Positions 17,719 to 26,523 of a DNA stretch of 59,466 nt are shown piece by piece; the first letter of the stretch is position 1; the number at the start of each line of letters is the position of its first letter. Position numbers and translations under genes: made by a program. The notes under the pieces were generated by a model. It was given only the letters and a program-made list of their open reading frames with translations. It had not been told where the DNA came from and ran no database searches. Location: the NCBI GenBank assembly GCA_044371755.1, contig JBILSZ010000005.1, forward strand, positions 1 to 59,466, written 5' to 3'. The DNA is from JAIXWP01 sp044371755 (GTDB lineage: Bacteria; Bacteroidota; Bacteroidia; Flavobacteriales_D; Sanyastnellaceae).

Positions 17719-19455
17719 CTAGTTCTTGAAAAGCCTCTTACACGAAGAATGGGTATCAAAGGTTACCCTTATTAAATAAGCACCAGCGGAATATTTTGAG
17801 AGATCAAGAGCGAATATTTCTCTTGTTGAAATACCATTTAAATTTTGGATAATTTTTCCATCTAAACTTAAAATGTCCAAATCCACCGAAGGAGCTGTGA
17901 TTCCTTGAAGATCCACCCAAAAAATACCGTCACTAGGATTTGGAAAGGCACTGAAATCGAAGGTTTCTTCTTCATCAATGGCATTTACTACCGTAATAAT
18001 TTCACCTTCTATTTCACAGCCATAATCCGTCGTAACCAAGACTCCATAATTGCCACTTGCGGGATCAACAATGAAAAAATCATCAGCACCTTCAAGCGGT
18101 AGGCCATTGAAAGTCCATTGATACGAACTAAAAATATTATCCACATAGATTTCATTTGCCACTTCATCATAAATAGGAGTTAGAGGCAGACATAAAATGA
18201 AGTTTTCGGATGTTGCCGAACACCCAAATTCATTTGTCACAGCGCAGGTATACACGCCGCCTTCAAGCGCGTTAAAATTTTGAGCACTCGCGCCTGCAAT
18301 TATACTCCCATTTAAAAACCACTGGTATACCGAAGCATTGTTCTCAGCTATACTCAGCACGTTGTCATTCGCTACTACTGTCACGTCGGGCGAGGCCAGC
18401 ACCGTTACACTCACTTCATCTGTTAGATTCAAGGTCTCTTCTAAGTCTATTGTGAATGTGCCCACCGTGCCATCGCCCGAATTAAATACAATCAGTCCGG
18501 TGCCCATCGAAATATTGAAAATGCTCAGTGTATCATCTTGTGTCACGTCGTCTTCATCCCAAAATGTGATGGTATAATTGGGGTTTGAGAGCACCAGATT
18601 CAAATTGCTCCACACGGCAGTGGTCGTATTATCAAATGTTGATGAGGTATATACCACATTTCCATCGTTATCGATAAGTGTAAAGTATGGATCTGCGGGA
18701 CCAGAAAAAAACTCATCGATATCGCCATCACCGTTCTCATTAATATTGCCTAAGTTGACTTCATTCAGTACAAAATCAGAAATAACAGTATTGAGAGATA
18801 CTTGATATGTTCCTTCTTCATTGTATGTGGCACTCACATTTGCTTGGTTTGAAAACTCGCCATTGCCTAAATTCCAATTGTAAGTGGTGACTTGTGCGGG
18901 TGTGCCCGCAATGGTTGCCTCGAAATTAGACGTCAATTCACCGCAACTTGCCGTGTTGTCGGCGGTGAAACTTGCGGTAGAAGTGCTTCCCTGATCTACT
19001 ATCAATGTATAAGTAAAACTCTGTGTTTGTGTCACCTCGAAACCTGCCACCGTGGCAATTACTCCCACATTGATCAACACCTCATAAACCCCAGCCACCA
19101 AGGGTGTTCCACATAGTGTGGCGCAGCCGTAATTTTCACCTTGTGAAGGAAAATACACACCATCGGGATTGTTGGTACTGTAGGTAATTCCAAATGGCAG
19201 TCCAGTGACAGAGGATATAGTGATTTGTTCTAAGGTTACAGTTACATTCAACTCAGGCTCTAAAACAGTCGAAGGCAGAAAGAATGTCAAGATCTGCTCA
19301 TAATACTCTCCCGAAAATGCTATTGGTAAAGACTCAGGACAAAGCGTTGGCTGTCCATCTAAACTGGCACAACTCAAGTCCGGTGAGCATGTTGGGCATT
19401 GGGCTTGGGCGGCAAGCACTTGCAAAAGAATAAGAACCGAAAAGAAGTATCTCAT
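17719..19455 (-). CDS. PKD-domain secreted protein with T9SS type A sorting domain
   Basis: The frame is open to a TTG at 19470, but ATG 19455 puts the signal peptide (MRYFFSVLILLQVLAAQAQ) at the start, giving 578 residues. After a cysteine-rich N-terminal stretch and a putative-Ig region comes a PKD domain (about 160-230, with YNWNLGNGEFSNQANVSATY), then two further Ig-like segments, including one with VYQWFLNGSIIAGA. The C-terminal 80 residues are a type A sorting domain (FSAFPNPSDGIFWVDL ... YSAGAYLIRVTF). It should be secreted across the outer membrane and attached to the cell surface or released. It is divergent from another type A substrate; the starts are 113 bases apart. It ends 164 bases upstream of the giant adhesin gene on the same strand. 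Function unknown. Confidence 0.87.
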   Translation of the reverse strand: MRYFFSVLILLQVLAAQAQCPTCSPDLSCASLDGQPTLCPESLPIAFSGEYYEQILTFFLPSTVLEPELNVTVTLEQITISSVTGLPFGITYSTNNPDGVYFPSQGENYGCATLCGTPLVAGVYEVLINVGVIATVAGFEVTQTQSFTYTLIVDQGSTSTASFTADNTASCGELTSNFEATIAGTPAQVTTYNWNLGNGEFSNQANVSATYNEEGTYQVSLNTVISDFVLNEVNLGNINENGDGDIDEFFSGPADPYFTLIDNDGNVVYTSSTFDNTTTAVWSNLNLVLSNPNYTITFWDEDDVTQDDTLSIFNISMGTGLIVFNSGDGTVGTFTIDLEETLNLTDEVSVTVLASPDVTVVANDNVLSIAENNASVYQWFLNGSIIAGASAQNFNALEGGVYTCAVTNEFGCSATSENFILCLPLTPIYDEVANEIYVDNIFSSYQWTFNGLPLEGADDFFIVDPASGNYGVLVTTDYGCEIEGEIITVVNAIDEEETFDFSAFPNPSDGIFWVDLQGITAPSVDLDILSLDGKIIQNLNGISTREIFALDLSKYSAGAYLIRVTFDTHSSCKRLFKN

Positions 19456-19539
19456 AGCATTAGAGGTCAAAGGTTAAGGCAATAATAAGAAATTATGCAT
19501 TTGTATCCTTGGTTTAGGAATTAATTCAATATCCATGTC

Positions 19540-19547
19540 TATTTTTG
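19540..19547 (+). promoter_or_regulatory. Bacteroidota -7 promoter box TATTTTTG
   Basis: An exact match to TAnnTTTG lies 21 bases before ATG 19569 in the divergent intergenic region. The position supports the ATG start over the in-frame TTG at 19545, which lies inside the box. I saw no convincing -33 TTG element. Confidence 0.5.
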
Positions 19548-19568
19548 ACCACTCAAAATATAAATGGA

Positions 19569-22500
19569 ATGAAGAAAATTTTACTTTCAAGTTTACTATT
19601 GTTCGCTAGCGCAATGGCTTCGCGAGCACAAGTTGTAATCAATGAATTGGATGCTGACCAGCCACAAACAGACGCGGCAGAGTTTGTAGAACTCATTGGA
19701 GAGCCCAACACATCTCTTGATGGACTTGTAGTAGTCTTTATCAATGGTAATAATGATCAAGCTTATGCAGCTTTCGATCTTGATGGATATTCTACAGATG
19801 CCAACGGCCTTTTTGTTTTAGGAAATGTGGCCATCACTTCTGCTCAAATTACATTTCCAGACAATACTCTTCAAAATGGTCAAGATGCTGTCGCGATTTA
19901 TACTGGCAATGCGGAGGATTGGCCCGCGGGCGCAGTAGCTACAAATATTAATTTGGTGGATGCCGTGGTATATGATACCCAAGATGCAGATGACACAGTG
20001 CTTTTGGACATCCTTACGCCAGGCCAACCCCAGATCGACGAGAACGGTGATATGAATGGGGTTTTCAATTCAATTTCCCGTGTTCCAGATGGTGGTGCAC
20101 CTTTCAATACTTCACTCTTTTTTTTACAAACACCAACTCCCGGTGCTTTCAACGCTCCCGTGGGACCTGTTTGTGATGCAGGCACAGTAGCAGTAGAAGG
20201 TCTCAACAATCCCGCTCAGCTTTGCAACGATCAGGATTACGGCAGTATCAATTTCACATCTAACTCTGCGCAATCAGGCGATGGAATTTGGTTTATTGTG
20301 ACAAATACAAGTGGTGATATCGTAACATACAATGAAGATGGTATTTTCAATTTTGATGAGTATGAATTGGGAAATTATCAAGTTTATAGCTTTTCATTTA
20401 TTGGCGAGGTAGATCTTCTCACCCTTCAGGCAGGACTTCCTATCAGCGGAGTTACTGCTGCTGAGTGCTCTGATGTATCTACTTCTTTTATTACTATTCA
20501 AGTAATTGATTGCAGCGTACCAGTTTGTATCGGAGGTTCTCTTCAAGCTACTTCGTCTACGACTTTCTGTTCGAATACATCAAATGCAGAACTTACTTTT
20601 GAGGTGAGTGGCAACCAAACCGAAGGAGAATATGCCTTCATTCTCACTGATGAAAACAACGTGATTATTCAATTATTCGATGGCAACTCATTTATCACAG
20701 ATGATTTGGAAGAGAATACGTATCGAGTTTGGGGCTTGAGCTTCTATGGCACATTAGATCCTTCCACTATTGAGGCGGGTGATGATGCTACGACAATTAT
20801 TACTGACGGCGCCTGCACACAACTTTCAACCAATTTTATCACATTAAATATAGTTAATTGCGAGTTCGAGAATGGCTGCCAAACGCTTATCATATCTCAG
20901 TATTACGAAGGTACAGCCTTCAATAAAGCAATCGAACTTTACAACACATCGAATTTTCCTATTGATTTAGATGAATATGAATTATTCCTCTACGCAAACG
21001 GTAGCGTGGATATCACCAATGCTTTTGCTCCTCTCGGAATTTTGCCCGGTGGTGAGACATTCTTGATCGTGCACCCACAGGCCGATCCAGCCTTATTGGC
21101 CATTGCGGACACTACCAGCAATGTGGTCAACTTTAATGGAGATGATGCAATTATTCTTCAAGAAAATCTTGTGACGATAGACGTAGTTGGACAGGTCGGC
21201 GAGGATCCAGGCACGTTTTGGACTATCCCGGCTGGCACTACTCAAGACAATTCTTTGATTCGATTCAATTATGTTACAGAACCCAATGCTGAATGGTCTG
21301 TAACTCAAAATCAATATTTTTCAGTGCCTATCGCAGGCTTTGAATCTCTTGGGAATCACGATTTTTTGCAGTGCAGCAACATTCCTCAAATGGGCTTCGA
21401 AATCTCTGCAATTTCTGTGGATGAGAGTATCGGACAAGTGGAGCTTGTGGTAAATGCTTACAATATTCCTTCGGCAGTGGAAGTGCAAGTGACATTGGCA
21501 GACGGCACTGCTTTAGCAGGAGAAGATTTTGTAAATGACAATAACTATAATTTATCATTCGCTGCTGGCAACTCTTCTCAGAGTGTTTTCATTTCTATAA
21601 TCGATGAAGATATTGAAGAAGATCTTGCGGAGTTTTTCACGGCCACGCTCAGCTCGGCGTCTGAGGTAGATTTCATCACTCCTCAAGTTACCATTACAAT
21701 TGAGCCAAACGATCAATCATATCCATTGTACAACATAGAAGATGTTCGAGATGAAAATGAATTTGGAGTTATGGACAGTATAGGTGTTTTCTGTGAGCTG
21801 CGGGGCATTGTGCACGGAATCAACTTCAACAGCGATGGCATTCATTTCCATATTATTGACGGCACCGGAGGTATCAAAGTTTTCCAAGCTTTGGAAGACT
21901 TGGGATACACAGTGACTGAAGGAGACAGTGTTCAGGTAAGAGGATACATCGAGCAATTCATGGGTCAGGCTGAGATTCGTCCGGATTTCATTACGCTGAT
22001 TGATGGCAATCATCCACTACAAATACCAACTGTTGTGACCTCATTGAGTGAAGCGGACGAAAGTAGTTTGGTAACTATCGCATGTGTGAGGATCGCTGAA
22101 TCTGGACAATGGATTCCATCAGGAACAGGATTTATCGTGGACATGACCGATGGCACCAACACCTTTGATGTTTGGATTGATGGAGATACGGAACTTTATA
22201 ATGGCGGTGTCATCGAAGGTACTTTTACACTAACCGGGATTGTAGAACAAATGGACAACGCCTCTCCGTTTGACAACAACTATGTGATACTTCCAAGATA
22301 CAACGAGGATATTGTAGACCAAGTGGTAGCTGATTTTGTGATTCCAAGTCCGATCGTATATGGTAATGGTGGTGTTACAATTGATATTACTAACAACAGT
22401 GTAGGTGCGTCATCTTTTGAGTGGGATTTTGGAAATGGCGATACGACAGAGGGCGAGGTTGCTGAATACACTTATTCCTTTGAAGCGCTATCATCGCTCG

Positions 22501-22835
22501 CAGAGATTAGTGTGACCTTGATCGCCACTGGTGCCAACTGCACGTCAACAACGACACAAACAGTAGATTTGGTTTATTCAAATATCGAAGAACAAGATGC
22601 TTTTGAATTGAGCTTGTATCCTGTTCCAGCCAACACAATGATGACCCTGCAATCAGCAGAGTTGTTAGAGCAACTTCAAGTGCTGGATATAGCTGGAAGA
22701 GTAGTAATGAGTTTGGATAAATTGAATGTTTACAGTGTCAACTTGAATGTTTCCGCACTTGCCAATGGGCAGTATATCGTGAGAGCATACTCTTCGAATG
22801 CCGCAGTGGTGAAGAGTTTTGTGGTGTCTAAGTAA
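19569..22835 (+). CDS. Multidomain secreted protein: lamin-tail-like, Calx-beta, OB-fold and PKD domains, T9SS type A
   Basis: Starting at ATG 19569 the protein has 1,088 residues, with a signal peptide ending MASRAQ. It opens with a lamin-tail-like domain (VVINELDADQPQTDAAEFVE), followed by two related cysteine-bearing modules and a second lamin-tail-like domain (TLIISQYYEGTAFNKAIELY) near residues 440-590. A Calx-beta motif (VFISIIDEDIEEDLAEFF) follows, then an OB-fold region like those of extracellular nucleases (FHIIDGTGGIKVFQ, GDSVQVRGYIEQF), a PKD domain (SSFEWDFGNGDTTEG) and a type A sorting domain. Lamin-tail plus OB-fold resembles the accessory part of ExeM/YhcR-like secreted nucleases, but I see no nuclease domain. 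It is probably a surface or secreted binding protein. A hairpin terminator follows. Confidence 0.87.
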   Translation: MKKILLSSLLLFASAMASRAQVVINELDADQPQTDAAEFVELIGEPNTSLDGLVVVFINGNNDQAYAAFDLDGYSTDANGLFVLGNVAITSAQITFPDNTLQNGQDAVAIYTGNAEDWPAGAVATNINLVDAVVYDTQDADDTVLLDILTPGQPQIDENGDMNGVFNSISRVPDGGAPFNTSLFFLQTPTPGAFNAPVGPVCDAGTVAVEGLNNPAQLCNDQDYGSINFTSNSAQSGDGIWFIVTNTSGDIVTYNEDGIFNFDEYELGNYQVYSFSFIGEVDLLTLQAGLPISGVTAAECSDVSTSFITIQVIDCSVPVCIGGSLQATSSTTFCSNTSNAELTFEVSGNQTEGEYAFILTDENNVIIQLFDGNSFITDDLEENTYRVWGLSFYGTLDPSTIEAGDDATTIITDGACTQLSTNFITLNIVNCEFENGCQTLIISQYYEGTAFNKAIELYNTSNFPIDLDEYELFLYANGSVDITNAFAPLGILPGGETFLIVHPQADPALLAIADTTSNVVNFNGDDAIILQENLVTIDVVGQVGEDPGTFWTIPAGTTQDNSLIRFNYVTEPNAEWSVTQNQYFSVPIAGFESLGNHDFLQCSNIPQMGFEISAISVDESIGQVELVVNAYNIPSAVEVQVTLADGTALAGEDFVNDNNYNLSFAAGNSSQSVFISIIDEDIEEDLAEFFTATLSSASEVDFITPQVTITIEPNDQSYPLYNIEDVRDENEFGVMDSIGVFCELRGIVHGINFNSDGIHFHIIDGTGGIKVFQALEDLGYTVTEGDSVQVRGYIEQFMGQAEIRPDFITLIDGNHPLQIPTVVTSLSEADESSLVTIACVRIAESGQWIPSGTGFIVDMTDGTNTFDVWIDGDTELYNGGVIEGTFTLTGIVEQMDNASPFDNNYVILPRYNEDIVDQVVADFVIPSPIVYGNGGVTIDITNNSVGASSFEWDFGNGDTTEGEVAEYTYSFEALSSLAEISVTLIATGANCTSTTTQTVDLVYSNIEEQDAFELSLYPVPANTMMTLQSAELLEQLQVLDIAGRVVMSLDKLNVYSVNLNVSALANGQYIVRAYSSNAAVVKSFVVSK

Positions 22836-22861
22836 TTTTTTTATAGAAAAAATAATGAAAG

Positions 22862-22892
22862 CCACGGCCCGCAAGGGCACGTGGTTTTTTTT
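22862..22892 (+). terminator. Rho-independent terminator
   Basis: The arms ccacg-gccc and gggc-a-cgtgg form a nine-pair stem with one bulged A and a GCAA loop, followed by eight T. It lies 27 bases after the stop of the plus-strand T9SS substrate. Confidence 0.82.
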
Positions 22893-22898
22893 ATGTGT

Positions 22899-22906
22899 TA
22901 GCTTTG
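22899..22906 (+). promoter_or_regulatory. Bacteroidota -7 promoter box TAGCTTTG
   Basis: An exact TAnnTTTG match sits just after the terminator and 21 bases before ATG 22928 of the DUF502 gene. This spacing recurs at several other genes in the window. Confidence 0.6.
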
Positions 22907-22927
22907 TACCATCCTAATCATCATCGC

Positions 22928-23542
22928 ATGGAAAAAAATATTCTTAGAAAACTCGGAGGCTTTTTCCTCAATGGCGTTCTCATCATCGTGCCCATTGCCG
23001 CTGTGTTGTATATCATCTATAAAGTACTAGAACTACTTAGCACGCCAGTTCTTTCTCTCATGTACAATGAGCGTGAACTCGCTGTGACAGGTGAAAAAAT
23101 TTCACCACTTGCGATTCTTTTGCTACTTCTTTTTATCCTAATCATGGGATATATCGGGACCAAGCTCATCAATGAACCAATCAAAAAGCGAATCTCACAA
23201 TACGTAGAAAAGATACCTCTTTACAAAAGTATCACTGACATCATCAATGCACTCGTAGGTAGCAAAAAGCGTTTCAATAAACCCGTATTGGTAAAGCTCA
23301 ATCAAGAACAAGATATTGAGGTAATTGGATTTATTACTGATGAAGACCTCAATGAGTTGGCAGATGATATAGAGGGTAAAATAGGAGTATATCTGCCGAT
23401 GAGTTTTAGCTTCTCTGGGCACTTGGTAATCGTGCCGCGAAAGAATGTCAAAATTGTTGATCGCAATTCCGTAGCCGTGATGAAGTACCTTGTAAGTGGC
23501 GGTATTGTAGATATAGATAGTCCTACGGATGACAAGGACTAG
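22928..23542 (+). CDS. DUF502 family inner-membrane protein
   Basis: The start is ATG 22928; the frame extends upstream, but the TAGCTTTG promoter box at 22899-22906 argues against an earlier start. The product has 204 residues. Two hydrophobic segments are visible, about residues 12-36 (FFLNGVLIIVPIAAVLYIIY) and 57-78 (LAILLLLLFILIMGYIG). A conserved soluble region follows, with KRISQYVEKIPLYKSITDI, typical of DUF502 proteins. The family is widespread and its function is not established. The stop overlaps the start of the DMT transporter gene by 14 bases, so the two genes are co-transcribed. Confidence 0.88.
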   Translation: MEKNILRKLGGFFLNGVLIIVPIAAVLYIIYKVLELLSTPVLSLMYNERELAVTGEKISPLAILLLLLFILIMGYIGTKLINEPIKKRISQYVEKIPLYKSITDIINALVGSKKRFNKPVLVKLNQEQDIEVIGFITDEDLNELADDIEGKIGVYLPMSFSFSGHLVIVPRKNVKIVDRNSVAVMKYLVSGGIVDIDSPTDDKD

Positions 23543-24413
23543 GGCGCTCGCTATTTTGCATCTCACCGTTTTTATCTGGGGATTCACGGGTATTCTTGGT
23601 AATGAAATTTCGTTGAGTGCGGATCAATTGGTGTGGTGGCGCACGATGGTTGCTGCCGTAGCCATGGCTGCGTGGGCTTTATTGTCCAAAAAATCATTGA
23701 GAGCCTCAGGGCGTGAAATACTTGCTTATGCTGGAGTGGGAGTGCTCACAGCTGCACACTGGATGTGTTTTTTCGGAAGCATCAAGGTGAGCAATGTGAG
23801 CACCGCACTAGCAGTAGTCAGCACTACGAGTTTTTTCGTCGCACTCGTCGCACCTTTTATTCGACGTTCAAAATTTGAGTGGATAGAATTATTGCTGGGA
23901 GTGATAGTAGTGGTTGGTCTTGTGATTATTTTCAATTTTGAACCAGACAAGACATGGGGAATAATCTTGTCTTTGAGCGCCGCGCTGCTAGCCGCCATCT
24001 TCTCCAGTCTCAATTCAGTGCTCGTAAAGACCTACCCACCAACGAGAATAGCGTTTTATGAAATGTTTTTTGGAATGTGTGCTGTGTCGATTTATCTCAT
24101 TTTCACAGGGAGAATGAGCGCAGAAATGTTTGCACTAGACAGCAAAGATGTGGTGCTCATTTTGATTTTAGGCATATTGGCTACGGCCTTTGCGTATATC
24201 GTGAGCATTGACGTGATGAAAGTTTTGTCCCCGTTTACATGCGCGCTTACGATCAATTTGGAGCCACTCTATACCATAGTATTTGCCCTTTGGATGTATG
24301 GTGAAAGAGAGCACATGAGCCCACAGTTTTATTTGGGTTCTGTTTTAATTCTTTCTACTCTTTTCATCGAGGCATTTTATAGAAAGAAAAAAGCCGCCCA
24401 ACTTGTTAGTTAG
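23529..24413 (+). CDS. EamA/DMT superfamily transporter
   Basis: A 294-residue polytopic protein with about ten hydrophobic segments in two EamA-like halves, the standard architecture of the drug/metabolite transporter superfamily. Typical features are HLTVFIWGFTGILGNEIS in the first helix and the second-half helix with NLEPLYTIVFALWMYGE. The substrate cannot be told from the sequence; relatives export amino acids or other metabolites. The start overlaps the DUF502 stop by 14 bases. The gene ends inside a two-way terminator shared with the convergent lipoprotein gene. Confidence 0.9.
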   Translation: MTRTRALAILHLTVFIWGFTGILGNEISLSADQLVWWRTMVAAVAMAAWALLSKKSLRASGREILAYAGVGVLTAAHWMCFFGSIKVSNVSTALAVVSTTSFFVALVAPFIRRSKFEWIELLLGVIVVVGLVIIFNFEPDKTWGIILSLSAALLAAIFSSLNSVLVKTYPPTRIAFYEMFFGMCAVSIYLIFTGRMSAEMFALDSKDVVLILILGILATAFAYIVSIDVMKVLSPFTCALTINLEPLYTIVFALWMYGEREHMSPQFYLGSVLILSTLFIEAFYRKKKAAQLVS

Positions 24414-24423
24414 ACGGCTTTTT
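24388..24423. terminator. Bidirectional terminator between convergent genes
   Basis: The arms aaaaagccg and cggcttttt pair around an 18-base loop that contains the transporter's stop codon. T-runs occur on both strands, so the hairpin can terminate the plus-strand transporter gene and the minus-strand lipoprotein gene (stop at 24446). Confidence 0.75.
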
Positions 24424-24445
24424 GAAAATGCTATTGGATTATTAA

Positions 24446-25336
24446 TTATTCACAACCCATTTCTCCGTATCCAGTCACCTCATCGAAAGTAGGATCTTCA
24501 GATTCTTCGCCATCAAGAAATGCATCGAAGAAGTCAGAAAGAACCAAATAAGTTCCGTTGAAGTTCATAGAATTATCAGAAACGCTCAAGTTACCGCCGT
24601 TAGCAAAGTAAAGATTGAGGTTAGAGAAGTCCATAACAAAGGCAAATGCAAAGTCTTCAGCAGAAGTATCTCCGTCTTCGAATGCAAACCAATCGAAGAT
24701 TTCATAATTACCTACTAGTTCATTAGAAAGAACATAATAAGCTGCATATCCATTGAAATACTCGAAAGGATCGAAGTCTTCGCTTTCAGTATCAGCATCT
24801 GCAAGGGCTTCGAAGTCGCCTGAAAATCCAAGGACAATTCCGAATTCTTCCCATTCAAAACCTGTTTCGAAGATATCTGGAGATTCTCCGTCTGATTCGA
24901 TTTGTTGAGCTGACAAACAGATAACATAGTCCATATTGAGGACAGTCTCACCTGCTACTACAGTACCGCTACCGCCTGAGGTAGATGAGCCACCTCCTAC
25001 GCTAAATACGATATAGCTTCCATCGCTATCAGTGTAGAACATAGTGCCATCTGCGTCTGGATCGCTGAATGAAAAACCATCCTCTGGATCTGCAAATTCA
25101 TAATCACGAGTGCCAAAATCCATATCAATGAATTGATTGGTGTTTGGATTGTAGAAACGAAGTTTTGGAATGCGCTTAACAGCTTCTGTTAGGTCGCGTA
25201 CTTCATCATTGCTGAGAGTTACTGAACCAGTAGAGCGAGTGGCTTTACCAGTGCGTACTTCTTCGTCTTTTGAACAGCCTGTAAACGCCAAAGCAGCGCC
25301 GACTGTAAGGGTTGCTGCGATTAATTTGATATTCAT
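24446..25336 (-). CDS. Acidic lipoprotein of unknown function
   Basis: I chose ATG 25336 because it begins a lipoprotein signal (MNIKLIAATLTVGAALAFTG followed by Cys); the upstream extension to 25390 would mask it and runs through a terminator hairpin. The mature protein is about 275 residues and very acidic, with repeated Asp/Glu clusters (EDGFSFSDPDADGTM, ADADTESEDFDPFEYF). It should be anchored in the outer or inner membrane through the N-terminal cysteine. I recognise no domain. It follows the terminator of the upstream beta-barrel gene, so it either has its own promoter or relies on readthrough. The strong negative charge might suit cation binding, but that is only a guess. Confidence 0.78.
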   Translation of the reverse strand: MNIKLIAATLTVGAALAFTGCSKDEEVRTGKATRSTGSVTLSNDEVRDLTEAVKRIPKLRFYNPNTNQFIDMDFGTRDYEFADPEDGFSFSDPDADGTMFYTDSDGSYIVFSVGGGSSTSGGSGTVVAGETVLNMDYVICLSAQQIESDGESPDIFETGFEWEEFGIVLGFSGDFEALADADTESEDFDPFEYFNGYAAYYVLSNELVGNYEIFDWFAFEDGDTSAEDFAFAFVMDFSNLNLYFANGGNLSVSDNSMNFNGTYLVLSDFFDAFLDGEESEDPTFDEVTGYGEMGCE

Positions 25337-25360
25337 TTTATCAATAATTTTTAAGTGATA

Positions 25361-25405
25361 AAAAAAAGATTGGATTACGAAAATAGGCATATTCGTAATC
25401 CAATC
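25361..25405 (-). terminator. Strong terminator: perfect 14-bp stem and T-run
   Basis: The arms at 25368-25381 and 25392-25405 are perfectly complementary over 14 bases with a 10-base loop. On the minus strand the stem is followed by a run of eight T. It lies 12 bases after the stop of the beta-barrel gene (25417) and before the lipoprotein gene start at 25336. Confidence 0.85.
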
Positions 25406-25416
25406 AATATTATCTA

Positions 25417-26232
25417 TTAGTTAAACAACCAGCCGAGACGGATAGTTGGTTGGAAAGTTGGGCCCCAGTTGAAGCTTCTCCAGTTTCCAGAACCGTCACC
25501 TACGAGTTCGTTTTTACCTACAGATTGGTTACCGTTAGCAGCAGTTTCAACGAAAACTACATCGTTGAAGTCTGTGTCAAGCTGTGGAGCAGTAGTGTAG
25601 ATGAAAGCGTTGTCATCAGATACTTCTACTTCAACGTCTCTCAAAGTTGTTCTTTGAAGACCGAAACCGATTTCAGCACCGAGGTAAAGATTGTCAGCGA
25701 TGTAGTAATCCACACCAGCAAGAGCATTCAAACCTACAGTTGTAGTACCTTCTGTACGAGTCAAGCTGAATACAGCGAAGTTTTCAGCAACAGCAGTAGC
25801 TGAGTTACCTCCGAAGAATTCACGCTCGATTGAGTTACGACCGATACCGAATACCAATTCAGCACCTACGTAAGGAGAAAGACGGTCAGTACCATCAAAG
25901 TGCATTTCATATCCTGGACGGATAGAGAAGTTGAAAGAGCTTTCATAGTCATAAAGAGCGTCTACAGCTACGATTTGACCAGTTGATCCAGTGATTTCAG
26001 TAGCTTGAGAGTTTACAGTTGACTCTCTACCGCCACTTACTGAAAAACCGATACGAATCGCTGAAGATTCGCTGTTGAACATACGATAGCGGATACCGTT
26101 TGTTGAAATTGGGCTACCGCCAAGTGGAGAAAACTGAACTTCGAGGTTCTTTTCACCACCAGTCTGCTTCTGAGCGAACAAACCTGTAGTCGCAGTCAAA
26201 GCCAATGCAAGAAAGAAAATTTTCTTTTTCAT
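25417..26232 (-). CDS. Outer-membrane beta-barrel protein
   Basis: A 271-residue protein with a signal peptide (MKKKIFFLALALTATTGLFAQ) and alternating amphipathic strands ending in TIRLGWLFN, a terminal-aromatic signature typical of outer-membrane barrels. Internal phrases such as SFNFSIRPGYEMHFDGTDRL, LSPYVGAELVFGIG and YYIADNLYLGAEIGFGLQ match the OmpW/porin-like family of Bacteroidota. Codon use appears narrow (for example repeated cgt/tct/ggt-type choices) and a very strong terminator follows. Both fit high expression, though I did not compute codon bias. The specific role is unknown. A promoter candidate lies about 130 bases upstream. Confidence 0.82.
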   Translation of the reverse strand: MKKKIFFLALALTATTGLFAQKQTGGEKNLEVQFSPLGGSPISTNGIRYRMFNSESSAIRIGFSVSGGRESTVNSQATEITGSTGQIVAVDALYDYESSFNFSIRPGYEMHFDGTDRLSPYVGAELVFGIGRNSIEREFFGGNSATAVAENFAVFSLTRTEGTTTVGLNALAGVDYYIADNLYLGAEIGFGLQRTTLRDVEVEVSDDNAFIYTTAPQLDTDFNDVVFVETAANGNQSVGKNELVGDGSGNWRSFNWGPTFQPTIRLGWLFN

Positions 26233-26360
26233 AAATGTTGAGTTTTTGGGTTATGATATTGCAAGATTGTGCAATTCTTTTGTTTGATTTATAGGGTATT
26301 TTACGGGTTTTCTAACTGTCAATTGTTAATTCATTAAAAATCACCTGTCTGAAACCGCGC

Positions 26361-26368
26361 CAAATGTA
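26361..26368 (-). promoter_or_regulatory. Bacteroidota -7 promoter box TACATTTG (candidate)
   Basis: An exact TAnnTTTG on the minus strand lies in the 291-base gap between glmS and the beta-barrel gene. It would give a 5' leader of about 120 bases, longer than elsewhere in the window. The rest of the gap is AT-rich with no other feature that I can support. Confidence 0.4.
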
Positions 26369-26523
26369 TAAGTTTTTTCGTCGATAAAACTAACATTTGT
26401 CACGTTCTAGCCCTTTTTTTGGCCGACGCCACTTGTCAAATTCCGAACCAAAAAATAGATAATGGCTTATTTAGACGCAATAAACATAAGTGAATATCGT
26501 TCACGGCGTTCTTTTTCAAAGAG

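Noticed and set aside
19463..19480. TTAACCTTTG before the gene at 19455 as a promoter
   Set aside because: It has three bases between TA and TTTG rather than two, so it is not an exact box; recorded only as a weak possibility.
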